Below are positions 1-8,453 of a DNA stretch of 35,126 nt, one piece after another. The translations under genes and the position numbers were made by a program. Source of the DNA: an uncultured Eubacterium sp. (GTDB taxonomy: Bacteria > Bacillota > Clostridia > Lachnospirales > Lachnospiraceae); NCBI GenBank assembly GCA_900547255.1, contig URGC01000008.1, positions 1-35,126 of the forward strand, read 5' to 3'. Numbering within the stretch: position 1 is the stretch's first letter; every line of letters starts with the position of its first letter. The notes below the pieces were generated by a model. It was given only the letters and a program-made list of their open reading frames with translations. It ran no database searches and was not told the origin of the DNA.

Positions 1-7
1 AACGCAT

Positions 8-47
8 AAAAATACCCTCCTTACTGGTTTGTCCAGTAAAGAGGGTA
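8..47 (-). terminator. Intrinsic terminator of prs
   Basis: Read on the minus strand, a 15-bp stem (33-47 with 13-27, one mismatch) closes a 5-nt loop and is followed by a run of five T (positions 12-8). It lies about 35 bp past the prs stop codon and points the right way for that gene. Confidence 0.85.
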
Positions 48-81
48 CATATCATAATGTCCCCCGCCATCTTTGTATATA

Positions 82-1266
82 TTACTTTCCGTAATGTGTC
101 TGGTTATATTCTGTAACTCTCTTCTGGATTCTCTCAACAGGATTAAGAAGGTCGCTGATTGAAGAATCATGGTTAAGTGTATCAATAAGAAGAGCCATGT
201 ACTTGCTCATATCAACATTGATATACCAAGGCTTAGAAAGAAGCTCATCTGGCTGATATACAAGGTTAGTTGTAAGAATTCTGTCGATGACACCCTTCTC
301 ATAAGCTTCATCAAACTTCTGGAAACCATTAGTGAACAAACCAAATGTTGTAGCACAGAATACTCTGCTTGCACCTCTGGCTTTGAGCTGTGAAGCAACA
401 TCAATCATACTCTCACCAGAAGAAATCATATCATCAATGATAATAACATCTTTGCCCTCAACCTTAGAACCAAGGAACTCATGAGCAACGATAGGATTAC
501 GTCCGTTAACAATCTTAGTGTAATCACGTCTCTTATAGAACATACCCATATCAAGACCAAGTACGTTGGCGAAGTATATAGCACGTCCCATACCACCCTC
601 ATCAGGGCTGATAACCATCATATGGTCGCTGTCGATGTGAAGGTCATCAACACCGAGAAGAAGATACTTGATGAACTGATATGTGCATGATACAGACTCA
701 AATCCCTTAAGAGGAATAGAGTTGTTAACTCTTGGGTCGTGGGCATCGAAAGTTATGATGTTCTCAACACCCATATCTGTAAGCTCCTGAAGCATTAAAG
801 CACAGTCAAGAGACTCTCTTCCTGTACGCTTATGCTGTCTTGATTCATAAAGGAATGGCATGATAACATTAATTCTTCTTGCCTTACCACCAGCAGCAGC
901 GATAACACGCTTGAGGTCAGCATAGTGGTCATCAGGTGACATATGGTTCTTATAACCGCAGAGAGAATACTCAATGCTGTAGTTACATACATCAACCATA
1001 ATATATAAATCACTGCCACGTACAGAGTCATTTAATACACCCTTACCTTCACCTGAACCGAATCTAGGTGTCTTGGCATCAAGGATATAGCTGTCTCTTT
1101 TATAACCGGCGAAAGAAAGAGAAGAAGCGTTATCGTGTTCTCTCTGCTCTCTCCATTCTACAAGGAATTTATCAACCTTCTCACCCATCTTGGTGCAGCT
1201 TGATAAAGGTATGATTCCTAATGAACCGTAAGGAATCGTTGCGGTATGTCTTTCATCGCGTGGCAT
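82..1266 (-). CDS. prs: Ribose-phosphate pyrophosphokinase, long form (PRPP synthetase)
   Basis: Makes PRPP from ribose 5-phosphate and ATP for nucleotide, histidine and tryptophan synthesis in the cytoplasm. Visible motifs are ISPDEGGMGRA, a basic KRRDYTK segment, and the PRPP loop VIIIDDMISSGESM near the C-terminal third. TFDAHDPR stands where most family members have a TVDLHxxQ-like stretch. At 394 aa it is well above the usual 310-320 aa, mainly through N-terminal and internal additions. The reading frame opens at an ATG at 1281, but that codon overlaps the GGAGGA ribosome site (1279-1274). The ATG at 1266, 7 nt beyond it, is the likelier start and gives MPRDERHTAT. The gene has its own promoter and terminator, so it is probably monocistronic downstream of dnaI. 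The family assignment is secure; the functional meaning of the extra length is unknown. Confidence 0.93.
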   Translation of the reverse strand: MPRDERHTATIPYGSLGIIPLSSCTKMGEKVDKFLVEWREQREHDNASSLSFAGYKRDSYILDAKTPRFGSGEGKGVLNDSVRGSDLYIMVDVCNYSIEYSLCGYKNHMSPDDHYADLKRVIAAAGGKARRINVIMPFLYESRQHKRTGRESLDCALMLQELTDMGVENIITFDAHDPRVNNSIPLKGFESVSCTYQFIKYLLLGVDDLHIDSDHMMVISPDEGGMGRAIYFANVLGLDMGMFYKRRDYTKIVNGRNPIVAHEFLGSKVEGKDVIIIDDMISSGESMIDVASQLKARGASRVFCATTFGLFTNGFQKFDEAYEKGVIDRILTTNLVYQPDELLSKPWYINVDMSKYMALLIDTLNHDSSISDLLNPVERIQKRVTEYNQTHYGK

Positions 1267-1337
1267 AATTAAATCCTCCATAAATGTAGTTAATTAATAG
1301 TTAATATCACATCAGGGCAAAATACCCCGACTTTGAA

Positions 1338-1366
1338 AATATATAATAAAACCCCATGGAAGTCAA
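1338..1366 (-). promoter_or_regulatory. Probable sigma-A promoter of prs
   Basis: On the minus strand TTGACT (1366-1361), a 17-bp spacer and TATATT (1343-1338) lie about 70 bp upstream of the prs start. The leader contains a small GGGG/CCC-type hairpin (about 1311-1330). This is inferred from pattern only. Confidence 0.55.
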
Positions 1367-1418
1367 TAACCATAGAGGCTTATTAACTAAAATTTGCAAT
1401 AATATTAAATTGTGCTAT

Positions 1419-2411
1419 CTATTGTCCGGCAGCCTTCAATGTCCTAATATCTTTTCCGAATATATTAACGAATCTGTAGGAACTTGCAATTCGTGAAAAA
1501 ACTCTTTCAGAATAAGCAGCACGGAATTCATTCAACGAAAAATTAGTTGATATGACAACACTTTTTCTTCTGAGAAGCCGCTCGTTGATAAGATAGAAGA
1601 GCTTGGAAGATGTGTAAGTGTTGCTTACTTCGGTTCCAAGGTCATCTATAATCAGAAGGTCACATTCGGTCAGGTAATCAGCAGCAAATTCAGATGAATC
1701 GTTATATTTTCCATCTTTGCTGAAATCCCTTTTGGAAAGCTTGTCAAATAATTCTATTGCTGTAAGGTATATAACACTGTGTGAAGTGTCAAGAAGCTCC
1801 TTGGCAATACAGTTAGAAAGAAATGTCTTGCCTGTGCCTGTGCTTCCGTAGAAAACAATATTAGAAAATTCACTGTCAAAATTCTTCACAAAATCTTTGG
1901 CAATCGTTACAACCTTCTTGATATTGCCACGTGGCGTAAGACCTGTGACTGGATTAGGAACATCATCCTGATACCATTCATATGAAAATGTATTAAAGTT
2001 CTCACTCTGTGTTATATTCTTGAGATTGGAATCGTGATAAACTAACTCAATGGCTTTCTTCTTGAAGCATGAGCAGCGTTCCTGACTGATATAGCCAGTG
2101 TCCTTACAGAGAGGGCATGTATATATTCCGTCAAGGTAATCAGCAGGTCTGCCTATAGATGCCAGACATTCAGCCTTCCTGTTATTAAGCTGTGCAAGCT
2201 GCTCAGTAAGATTATTATCAGCATCTTCGCCAAGAATACGTGCTCTTGCATTCTGCATTGAGAGACTGATAATCTGCTCATCAATATTTTTTAACTGAGG
2301 TACCTGATTGTAAACTTCATCAAAACGCTCATCCAATATATGCTGGTTAGATGTGCGGATATTATCATATTCACGCATTATGCTGTCATACTGGGCATTA
2401 GTCAGAGCCAT
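1419..2411 (-). CDS. dnaI: DnaI/DnaC-type helicase loader, AAA+ ATPase
   Basis: Primosomal ATPase that loads the replicative helicase at origins and restart sites. The 330-aa protein has a helical N-terminal part, a Cys cluster (C99-x2-C102, C113-x-C115) that fits the zinc-binding N-domain of DnaI, a Walker A motif GSTGTGKT at 189-196, and a Walker B LLIIDDLGTE near 253-262. An arginine-rich C-terminus with SRIASSYR-like sensor residues follows. It starts 2 nt after the dnaD stop, with the AGGAGA site inside the end of dnaD, so the two are one operon. IstB of insertion sequences is related, but the Cys cluster and the dnaD neighbour favour the chromosomal helicase loader. The symbol is by analogy with Bacillus. 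Confidence 0.88.
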   Translation of the reverse strand: MALTNAQYDSIMREYDNIRTSNQHILDERFDEVYNQVPQLKNIDEQIISLSMQNARARILGEDADNNLTEQLAQLNNRKAECLASIGRPADYLDGIYTCPLCKDTGYISQERCSCFKKKAIELVYHDSNLKNITQSENFNTFSYEWYQDDVPNPVTGLTPRGNIKKVVTIAKDFVKNFDSEFSNIVFYGSTGTGKTFLSNCIAKELLDTSHSVIYLTAIELFDKLSKRDFSKDGKYNDSSEFAADYLTECDLLIIDDLGTEVSNTYTSSKLFYLINERLLRRKSVVISTNFSLNEFRAAYSERVFSRIASSYRFVNIFGKDIRTLKAAGQ

Positions 2412-2413
2412 AA

Positions 2414-3568
2414 TTATTCTCCTATCAATCCACTATTACGTAACAGAGCCTTTTCGAGGCTGTCCATGTCAATGTCTCTTTGCTGGAAATTATTAAATCT
2501 GTTGCTGCCAGAATTCTTAGAAGCAGTAGTGCGCTTCTTCTCTGCCTGGCTTCTCTCATACAGTGCATCAATCTCTTTGATGTCATCTGTATTCTTGACA
2601 TCAGCTTCCTTCCACTTGGTAAGAATTGTATCTGCATATTCAAAGCTTGGCTGGTGTGTTGCTTTCATGGTACGGTTACATGCTTCGATAATTATGCTGT
2701 TATTGTTGCGGTACATCTCATTCCACTTATTGATATAATCAAGCTCAACCTTACCGGCAGAGCGGTTAGTTATGCCAAACGCCTCAAGGACAGAATAAGT
2801 TGTATCGTTGTAGTTCATATTAGAAGTCTTTGCCTGCTTGACAGTTGTTATTCCCTTGTCAGCCCACGCAAGCGCAACCTTCTCTATATATCTGAAACTC
2901 TTGTGTCCGTTCGTTGCACAATATTCTATAAGATATTCAATCAGTTCTGCACTGAAATGTAATGTATCATAGAAATAAGCCAGTGTTGACATATCAGAAG
3001 CACTCAGTGTTCCACCGAGCAGAGTGCTTACTCCATAGAGCATCATAGAAAAATCATCAGATGATGCTTTGAGAGCATTAATCTGTTTAGGTGTGTAGGC
3101 AGTCCTTGTCTCGACTGCTGGCTTTGGCTCCCGTGTCAGGGCAAAATCAACTGTGTTAAAATCGCCAGCGTTATCAGAAGTTTTGACGCTGGCTGTTAAA
3201 GACATGTCATATGTATCATCCTCGGACATATTAACAGGAATGTCCGCTTCGCTGCTGTCAGCAAGCTCTGATAAATCATTAAATGTAATGTCAGTAATAT
3301 CCTTGCCGGCAGAATCCATTGTAATCTCAATGACACCCTGCTTGTCCCAGTACTTGAGGGCACGGCAGACATCTGCTTCTGTCTGGTTAAAGAAATCTGC
3401 AACTGCTGTGACAGATATAGTAATCTGCTGGTCGGTAACACAGCGGAGCAGGTACAGATATATCTTTACAAATTCACCATTGGCAGATGCCATATATCGA
3501 TCTATGAATAAATTAGAAACGACTGTGTTGCGGCAGTCATAACCAGTGTGAAGTGTTAGTCTGTTCAT
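2414..3568 (-). CDS. dnaD: DnaD-domain replication initiation protein
   Basis: A 384-aa DnaD/DnaB-like primosomal protein. The N-terminal 100 residues read as a winged helix (a run with FVKIYLYLLRCV and FFNQTEADVCRALKYW). An acidic linker with several Asp/Glu follows, then a helical DnaD-type domain (about 200-330, including YIEKVALAWADKGI), ending in a basic, Asn-rich tail. The frame is open a further 57 codons upstream, but an exact GGAGG site (3578-3574) sits 5 nt before the ATG at 3568, so MNRLTLHTGY is chosen. It is the first gene of the dnaD-dnaI operon. In Gram-positives these proteins bridge DnaA-remodelled DNA and the helicase loader. Whether it corresponds to DnaD or DnaB of Bacillus cannot be settled here. 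Confidence 0.85.
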   Translation of the reverse strand: MNRLTLHTGYDCRNTVVSNLFIDRYMASANGEFVKIYLYLLRCVTDQQITISVTAVADFFNQTEADVCRALKYWDKQGVIEITMDSAGKDITDITFNDLSELADSSEADIPVNMSEDDTYDMSLTASVKTSDNAGDFNTVDFALTREPKPAVETRTAYTPKQINALKASSDDFSMMLYGVSTLLGGTLSASDMSTLAYFYDTLHFSAELIEYLIEYCATNGHKSFRYIEKVALAWADKGITTVKQAKTSNMNYNDTTYSVLEAFGITNRSAGKVELDYINKWNEMYRNNNSIIIEACNRTMKATHQPSFEYADTILTKWKEADVKNTDDIKEIDALYERSQAEKKRTTASKNSGSNRFNNFQQRDIDMDSLEKALLRNSGLIGE

Positions 3569-3609
3569 GTGAACCTCCGAATACGATACATACTTAATAA
3601 CTGTTACAC

Positions 3610-3639
3610 AGTATACACCATAGATGGCAGAAAGTTCAA
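3610..3639 (-). promoter_or_regulatory. Probable sigma-A promoter of dnaD-dnaI
   Basis: On the minus strand TTGAAC (3639-3634), an 18-bp spacer and TATACT (3615-3610) are placed about 40 bp before the dnaD start. The first DnaA boxes lie 36 bp upstream of the -35 hexamer, which suits regulation by DnaA. Confidence 0.6.
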
Positions 3640-3674
3640 CTGTTCCCGGAGGTGGAGATATACACATGCCAGAT

Positions 3675-3855
3675 TGTGGATAATGTGGATAACTTGTGCA
3701 TAGCTTGGCTGTATATAAGTAATTATGTGGGTTATCCACAATTTTGTTATTGACAAAAAATCCACATAAGTTTTCCCCATTATCAGGAAAATTTATGTGG
3801 ATAATGTTGATAAGTCATAAAAAATTGACTTTAAATTTAGTTTGAATGTGGAAAA
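3675..3855. promoter_or_regulatory. DnaA-box cluster upstream of dnaD-dnaI
   Basis: Four exact matches to the consensus TTATCCACA or its complement are seen: 3675-3683, 3684-3692, 3732-3740 and 3796-3804. Three one-mismatch boxes add to them: 3695-3703, 3805-3813 and 3847-3855. Two pairs (3675/3684 and 3796/3805) abut head-to-tail at exactly 9 bp. An AT-rich stretch (3815-3846) lies within the cluster. The 290-bp gap between murC and dnaD contains no gene. The neighbours are not those of a Firmicute oriC (no dnaA, dnaN or rpmH), so a DnaA-titrating or DnaA-regulated promoter site is the likelier reading. Confidence 0.8.
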
Positions 3856-3858
3856 CCC

Positions 3859-5274
3859 CTATTTAACAAGGGCTTCTCCAACCTTATAGATATCACCGGC
3901 ACCCATAGTTATCAACAAATCTTCGTTGATACAATTTTTTTGTAAAAATTTTTCAATTTCTTCAAATGATGGGAAGTAGTAACATTTCTTGCCGAGTTTT
4001 TCAATCTCAGCAGCTAAATCTTTAGAGCTTATGCCGAATACATCCTTTTCGCGGGCAGCATATATATCTGCAAGAACAACAATATCGGCTGCGGATAATG
4101 CCTTGGCAAAATCTTTAAGGAGAGCCTTGGTTCTTGAGTATGTATGTGGCTGGAATACACACCATACACGATTGTGAGGATAGTGCTTTGTTGATGCAAG
4201 TGTTGCCGCAATCTCATCTGGGTGGTGTGCGTAGTCATCAATAACAGTGACTCCGTTAAATGTTCCTTTTTTCTGGAAACGTCTGTCTGTACCTGTAAAC
4301 TTGTTAAGACCTGCCACAATAGTCTGTATACCGATACCAAGCTTTCTTGCAACAGCGACGGCGGCAAGAGAGTTGTATACATTATGTATGCCTGGAACAG
4401 AGAGTGTGATGACAGTTCCGTCTGACTCATTGTCTGTATATGAGCTGTTGATAGCAGCGTTATTGTTAACCTTTAATGTGTATGAACAGCATCCGTAGTC
4501 GTCATAGCTTATATTATCTGCACTGTACATACTGTATTCACCATTGCTTCCGACAGTTATTACTTCGCAGTCAGATTCGCTGTAAAAATACTTATAATCA
4601 TCAATGTCTGTGTTGATAATCAATGTACCGTCTTTAGGAAGACGTTCTGTGAACAGCTTGAATGAATGGCGGATATCATCAATATCTTTAAAGAAATCAA
4701 GATGGTCTGCTTTGACATTGAGAATGACATTCATAGTCGGATTAAATGAAAGGAAACTGTTAGTGTATTCGCATGCTTCTGTGACAAATATATCGGATTT
4801 GCCGACACGGATATTACCGCCTATGCTGTGGAGAATTCCACCGACAGAGATAGTTGGGTCACAGTCAGCTTCAAGGAGAATCTGTGTCACCATTGAAGTT
4901 GTTGTTGTCTTGCCGTGTGTACCAGCGATATTAACAGCTACTTTGTAATTAGTCATAAGCTGGCCTAAGAGCTCTGCTCTTGTAAGGAGAGGAACACCTT
5001 TGGCTTTCGCAGTGGCAAGCTCCTCATTGCTGTCTGATATGGCAGCAGTGTACACAACCACGTCAATATCATCTGTGATATTAGCCGCTGTCTGTGAAAA
5101 TACAATCTTGGCACCTTCTTTTATAAGTGCATCTGTTAATTCTGATTCTTTATTATCTGAACCGGTTACTGTGAAATGTCTTCCAATCAGTATATGCGCA
5201 AGACCGCTCATACTGATTCCACCAATACCAATAAAATGTACATGAACCGGATTGTTAAAATCAATGTTATACAT
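3859..5274 (-). CDS. murC: UDP-N-acetylmuramate--L-alanine ligase
   Basis: Adds L-alanine to UDP-MurNAc, the first peptide-stem step of peptidoglycan synthesis. The 471-aa protein is normal for the family. It shows the Rossmann N-domain FIGIGGISMSGLA (14-26), the ATP P-loop GTHGKTTTT (118-126), the central-domain run TEACEY, and the C-terminal DDYAHHPDE and VFQPHTYSRT motifs that separate MurC from other Mur ligases. The start is the first ATG; the ribosome site before it is weak (AGG). It is transcribed away from glgC with its own promoter and toward dnaD. Confidence 0.96.
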   Translation of the reverse strand: MYNIDFNNPVHVHFIGIGGISMSGLAHILIGRHFTVTGSDNKESELTDALIKEGAKIVFSQTAANITDDIDVVVYTAAISDSNEELATAKAKGVPLLTRAELLGQLMTNYKVAVNIAGTHGKTTTTSMVTQILLEADCDPTISVGGILHSIGGNIRVGKSDIFVTEACEYTNSFLSFNPTMNVILNVKADHLDFFKDIDDIRHSFKLFTERLPKDGTLIINTDIDDYKYFYSESDCEVITVGSNGEYSMYSADNISYDDYGCCSYTLKVNNNAAINSSYTDNESDGTVITLSVPGIHNVYNSLAAVAVARKLGIGIQTIVAGLNKFTGTDRRFQKKGTFNGVTVIDDYAHHPDEIAATLASTKHYPHNRVWCVFQPHTYSRTKALLKDFAKALSAADIVVLADIYAAREKDVFGISSKDLAAEIEKLGKKCYYFPSFEEIEKFLQKNCINEDLLITMGAGDIYKVGEALVK

Positions 5275-5321
5275 ACAATGTACCTGACTTTCTATAATAT
5301 GTTAAAAAGCATTTATTTCCT

Positions 5322-5349
5322 ATTATAAACGACAATATAAAAATTTCAA
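5322..5349 (-). promoter_or_regulatory. Probable promoter of murC
   Basis: On the minus strand TTGAAA (5349-5344), a 16-bp spacer and TATAAT (5327-5322) lie about 48 bp upstream of the murC start. Confidence 0.55.
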
Positions 5350-5441
5350 ATATATTTAATAAATATATTCACAGAAATCAAAAAATATTACACCGATTAA
5401 TTCCACAAGATATAGTTGATTATAGTTTGAAAATATGTACA

Positions 5442-5489
5442 AATTGTGCGAATTGTGTCATAAATGCTCTAACAACTATATAAATTGTG
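5442..5489 (+). repeat. Three AATTGTG repeats in the murC-glgC divergent gap
   Basis: The roughly 330-bp gap between murC and glgC has no gene. Besides the two outward promoters it holds AATTGTG at 5442-5448, 5451-5457 and 5483-5489, the first two 9 bp apart and the third 32 bp on. In such AT-rich DNA this could be chance; a protein-binding role is only a suggestion. Confidence 0.3.
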
Positions 5490-5531
5490 TTGATAAATCT
5501 GCAAAATTAATCAAAAAAATAAAAAATTCTT

Positions 5532-5560
5532 TTTACTTAATTAAGTGAATATGATATAAT
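5532..5560 (+). promoter_or_regulatory. Probable extended -10 promoter of glgCD
   Basis: TTTACT, a 17-bp spacer and TATAAT (5555-5560) preceded by TGA form an extended -10 promoter about 46 bp ahead of the glgC start. An upstream in-frame ATG at 5559 falls inside the -10 and cannot be the translation start. Confidence 0.65.
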
Positions 5561-5606
5561 GAGGACAACAAAATTGTCAGGCAAAAATAACATCAGAGGT
5601 GATAGC

Positions 5607-6881
5607 ATGATTAAAAAAGAGATGATTGCCATGTTGTTGGCAGGGGGGCAGGGTAGCAGACTTGGAGTTTTGACATCAAAGGTTGCTAAGCCGGCAGTAG
5701 CATTTGGCGGTAAATATCGTATAATTGATTTTCCGCTGAGTAATTGTATTAATTCAGGAATTGATACAGTAGGTGTTCTTACACAGTATCAGCCATTAAG
5801 ACTTAATACCCATATTGGAATTGGTATTCCATGGGATCTTGACCGTAATGTTGGTGGTGTTACAGTACTTCCACCATATGAGAAGAGTACAAGCAGTGAA
5901 TGGTATACAGGTACAGCAAATGCCATTTACCAGAATCTTGAGTATATGGAACAGTATCATCCAGACTATGTTCTTATCCTGTCTGGAGATCACATATATA
6001 AGATGGATTACAAGATAATGCTTGATTATCACAAGGCTAACAATGCAGATATTACAATCGCAGCTATGCCAGTACCTATCGAGGAGGCAAGCAGATTTGG
6101 TGTTGTTGTTACAGACAGTGACAACAGAATTACTGAATTTGAGGAGAAGCCTGAACATCCTAAGAGCAACCTCGCATCAATGGGTATATACATATTTAGC
6201 TGGAAAGTTTTAAAGGATGCACTTATCAAGTTAAAAGATCAGAATGGCTGCGACTTTGGCAAGCATATAATTCCATATTGTTTTGAGAACAATAAGAGAT
6301 TATTTGCATACGAATATAATGGCTATTGGAAGGATGTAGGAACATTAAGCTCATACTGGGAAGCTAATATGGAGCTTATAGATATTATTCCAGTATTCAA
6401 TCTTTATGAGGAATTCTGGAAGATATATACTAAGACTAATGCAATCCCACCACAGTATATTGCAGCAGACGGATATATTGAGAAGAGTATTATCGGTGAT
6501 GGTGCAGAGATACATGGCAAAGTATTTAATTCTGTTATTGGTTCAGATGTTATCATTGAAGAAGGTGCAGAGATACATGATTCAATTATCATGCAGGACA
6601 CAGTGATTGGTAAGAATACTAAAGTGTACAAGTCTATTATAGCCGAAGAGGTTAAGATTGGAGATAATGTTGAATTAGGTGTTGGCGAAGAGGCAGAGAA
6701 TGTATATAAGCCAAAGATTTATAATTCAGGACTTGTAACTATTGGTGAGTGTTCTGTTGTTCCGGATAATGTTAAGATTGGTAAGAATACAGCTATATCT
6801 GGCGAGACTACACTGGAAGATTATCAGGATGGCGCCCTTGTCAGCGGCGGCGTAATAATTAAGGCAGGTGACAACGTATGA
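5607..6881 (+). CDS. glgC: Glucose-1-phosphate adenylyltransferase, catalytic subunit
   Basis: Makes ADP-glucose from glucose 1-phosphate and ATP for glycogen synthesis. The 424-aa protein has the nucleotidyltransferase N-domain (LLAGGQGSRLG, KPAVAFGGKYRIIDFPLSN, LSGDHIYKMD, GYWKDVGT) and a C-terminal hexapeptide left-handed helix (IIGDGAEIHGKV, VIIEEGAEIHDS and following). The start at 5607 follows an AGAGGTGA ribosome site. Its stop overlaps the glgD start in an ATGA, so the two subunits are translationally coupled. The complete set of active-site motifs marks this as the catalytic partner. Confidence 0.95.
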   Translation: MIKKEMIAMLLAGGQGSRLGVLTSKVAKPAVAFGGKYRIIDFPLSNCINSGIDTVGVLTQYQPLRLNTHIGIGIPWDLDRNVGGVTVLPPYEKSTSSEWYTGTANAIYQNLEYMEQYHPDYVLILSGDHIYKMDYKIMLDYHKANNADITIAAMPVPIEEASRFGVVVTDSDNRITEFEEKPEHPKSNLASMGIYIFSWKVLKDALIKLKDQNGCDFGKHIIPYCFENNKRLFAYEYNGYWKDVGTLSSYWEANMELIDIIPVFNLYEEFWKIYTKTNAIPPQYIAADGYIEKSIIGDGAEIHGKVFNSVIGSDVIIEEGAEIHDSIIMQDTVIGKNTKVYKSIIAEEVKIGDNVELGVGEEAENVYKPKIYNSGLVTIGECSVVPDNVKIGKNTAISGETTLEDYQDGALVSGGVIIKAGDNV

Positions 6882-7996
6882 AAGCAATAGGAATTATTTT
6901 AGCCGGCGGTAATAACAAGCTGATGAGAGAGTTGACTAACAAGCGTGCAACTGCAGCAATGCCGGTAGCAGGAAGCTACAGATGTATAGATTTTGCACTG
7001 AGTAATATGGCTAATTCAAGAATCCAGAAGGTTGCCGTTATTACACAGTATAATGCCCGTTCACTTAATGAACATTTAAGTTCATCTAAATGGTGGGATT
7101 TCGGTAGAAAACAGGGTGGATTGTTCGTATTCACACCTACAATAACAGCAGACAGCAGTTATTGGTACAGAGGAACAGCAGATTCACTTTATCAGAATCT
7201 TCATTTCCTCAAATCAAGCCATGAGCCATATGTTGTTATTGCATCAGGTGATGCAGTTTATAAGCTTGATTATGATAAGGTTTTACAGTACCATATTGAG
7301 AAGAAGGCTGATATCACAATGGTTGTCAAGAAGCTTGATGACCGCTCAGATATCAACAGATATGGTGTTGTATCTATGACAGAGGAAGGCAGAATAACAG
7401 AGATAGAGGAAAAGCCTTTAGAGACTAATCTGTCAACAGTATCTACAGGTATATATATTGTAAGAAGACGACTTCTTATAGAACTTCTTGAGAAGGCTGC
7501 TGAGGAAGACCGTCATGATTTCGTTAACGACATTCTTATCAGATATAAGAATATCAAGAAAATCTACGGCTACAAGCTTGAGTCATACTGGAGCAATATA
7601 TCAACAGTAGATGCATATTATAAGACTAATATGGACTTCCTTAATAATGATGTAAGAAAGTACTTCTTTAAGGAATATCCAGATATCTACACAAAGGTAG
7701 ATGATCTTCCACCAGCTAAGTACAATAATGGTGCGAATGTACGCAACAGTCTTGTATCAAGCGGATGTATAATTAATGGTACAGTTGAGAATTCAGTTCT
7801 GTTCAAGAAGATATATGTTGGTAATAACAGTGTCATCAAGAATTGTATCATTCTGAATGATGCATATATTGGGGATAATGCATACATTGAGAACTGTATC
7901 ATAGAGGAAGGCAGCACTATTAAGGCGAACAGCAGATTTGTCAGCGAGAATGGACCATTAGTAGTTGTTGAGGATAATCCTAAGTATTATTTATAA
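6878..7996 (+). CDS. glgD: GlgD, regulatory subunit of ADP-glucose pyrophosphorylase
   Basis: This 372-aa paralogue of GlgC is typical of Firmicute GlgD, which forms a heteromer with GlgC and modifies its activity. The N-terminal loop is degenerate (ILAGGNNKLMRELT in place of the GGxGxRL nucleotide loop), while CIDFALSNMANS and IASGDAVYKLDYDKV are recognisable. A shorter hexapeptide-repeat C-domain follows (NSVLFKKIYVGNNSVI). It overlaps glgC by 4 bp. The degenerate loop suggests it is non-catalytic, as is known for the family; activity was not shown here. Confidence 0.93.
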   Translation: MKAIGIILAGGNNKLMRELTNKRATAAMPVAGSYRCIDFALSNMANSRIQKVAVITQYNARSLNEHLSSSKWWDFGRKQGGLFVFTPTITADSSYWYRGTADSLYQNLHFLKSSHEPYVVIASGDAVYKLDYDKVLQYHIEKKADITMVVKKLDDRSDINRYGVVSMTEEGRITEIEEKPLETNLSTVSTGIYIVRRRLLIELLEKAAEEDRHDFVNDILIRYKNIKKIYGYKLESYWSNISTVDAYYKTNMDFLNNDVRKYFFKEYPDIYTKVDDLPPAKYNNGANVRNSLVSSGCIINGTVENSVLFKKIYVGNNSVIKNCIILNDAYIGDNAYIENCIIEEGSTIKANSRFVSENGPLVVVEDNPKYYL

Positions 7997-7997
7997 T
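7968..7997 (+). promoter_or_regulatory. Possible promoter of spoVG
   Basis: TTGAGG, an 18-bp spacer and TATAAT (7992-7997) straddle the end of glgD. A small hairpin with a GTAA tetraloop (8026-8039) sits just ahead of the spoVG ribosome site. No sigma-H promoter like that of Bacillus spoVG was evident. Read-through from glgCD is equally possible. Confidence 0.35.
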
Positions 7998-8053
7998 CTG
8001 CATATAGGTATTACAAGTTGAGAGCATTGCGTAAGCAATCAGAAGGGGTGCGT

Positions 8054-8317
8054 ATGAATATTACAGATGTTCGAGTTAGAAAGATTGATAAGGAAGGCAA
8101 GATGAAAGCAGTTGTATCTGTTACTCTTGATGATGAATTTGTTATTCATGATATCAAGGTAATCGAAGGCGAGAAGGGATTGTTCATAGCAATGCCAAGC
8201 CGCAGGTCTGCTGATGGTGAATTCAGGGATATTGCCCATCCAATCAATACAGCTACAAGAGACCATCTTCAGGCTGTTGTGTTAGATGCATATGAAAAGT
8301 GTGAAGATGTCGAATAA
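8054..8317 (+). CDS. spoVG: SpoVG regulatory protein
   Basis: Small nucleic-acid-binding regulator that influences septation and sporulation in Bacillus and virulence genes in other Firmicutes. The 87-aa protein starts MNITDVRVRKID and contains the family signature GLFIAMPSRR, followed by DIAHPINTATRDHLQ. The start at 8054 follows AAGGGGTG; an upstream in-frame ATG at 8018 has no ribosome site and would add 12 atypical residues. It sits between glgD and pth, as spoVG commonly lies near pth and mfd. Confidence 0.95.
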   Translation: MNITDVRVRKIDKEGKMKAVVSVTLDDEFVIHDIKVIEGEKGLFIAMPSRRSADGEFRDIAHPINTATRDHLQAVVLDAYEKCEDVE

Positions 8318-8353
8318 AAACAGATATTGATGTGTAATTTTTAAAAGTTACAT

Positions 8354-8382
8354 TGAAATATCACCACAATATGAAGTATTAT
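8354..8382 (+). promoter_or_regulatory. Possible promoter of pth-mfd
   Basis: TTGAAA, a 17-bp spacer and TATTAT (8377-8382) lie in the spoVG-pth gap. The predicted start would fall inside the hairpin at 8384-8414, so promoter and hairpin compete as explanations. Confidence 0.35.
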
Positions 8383-8383
8383 T

Positions 8384-8414
8384 ATAGAGGAGTCTGTATG
8401 TCAGGCTCCTCTAT
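8384..8414 (+). terminator. Strong hairpin between spoVG and pth
   Basis: A 13-bp stem (8384-8396 with 8402-8414, one G-U pair) with a 5-nt loop. The downstream run is T-rich but broken by A and C, so it may be a terminator for spoVG or a leader structure. A weaker two-part stem, 8323-8337 with 8348-8362, precedes it. Confidence 0.55.
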
Positions 8415-8453
8415 TCTATTCATTTGAAAAATTACAAAAACGAGGACAAATAT

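Noticed and set aside
3153..3542. Plus-strand open frame opposite dnaD
   Set aside because: It mirrors the minus-strand DnaD protein, has no ribosome site and no recognisable domain.
3569..3858. Chromosomal replication origin (oriC)
   Set aside because: The DnaA boxes fit, but no dnaA, dnaN or rpmH lies near and the AT-rich part is short. A regulatory or titration cluster explains it better until genome data say otherwise.
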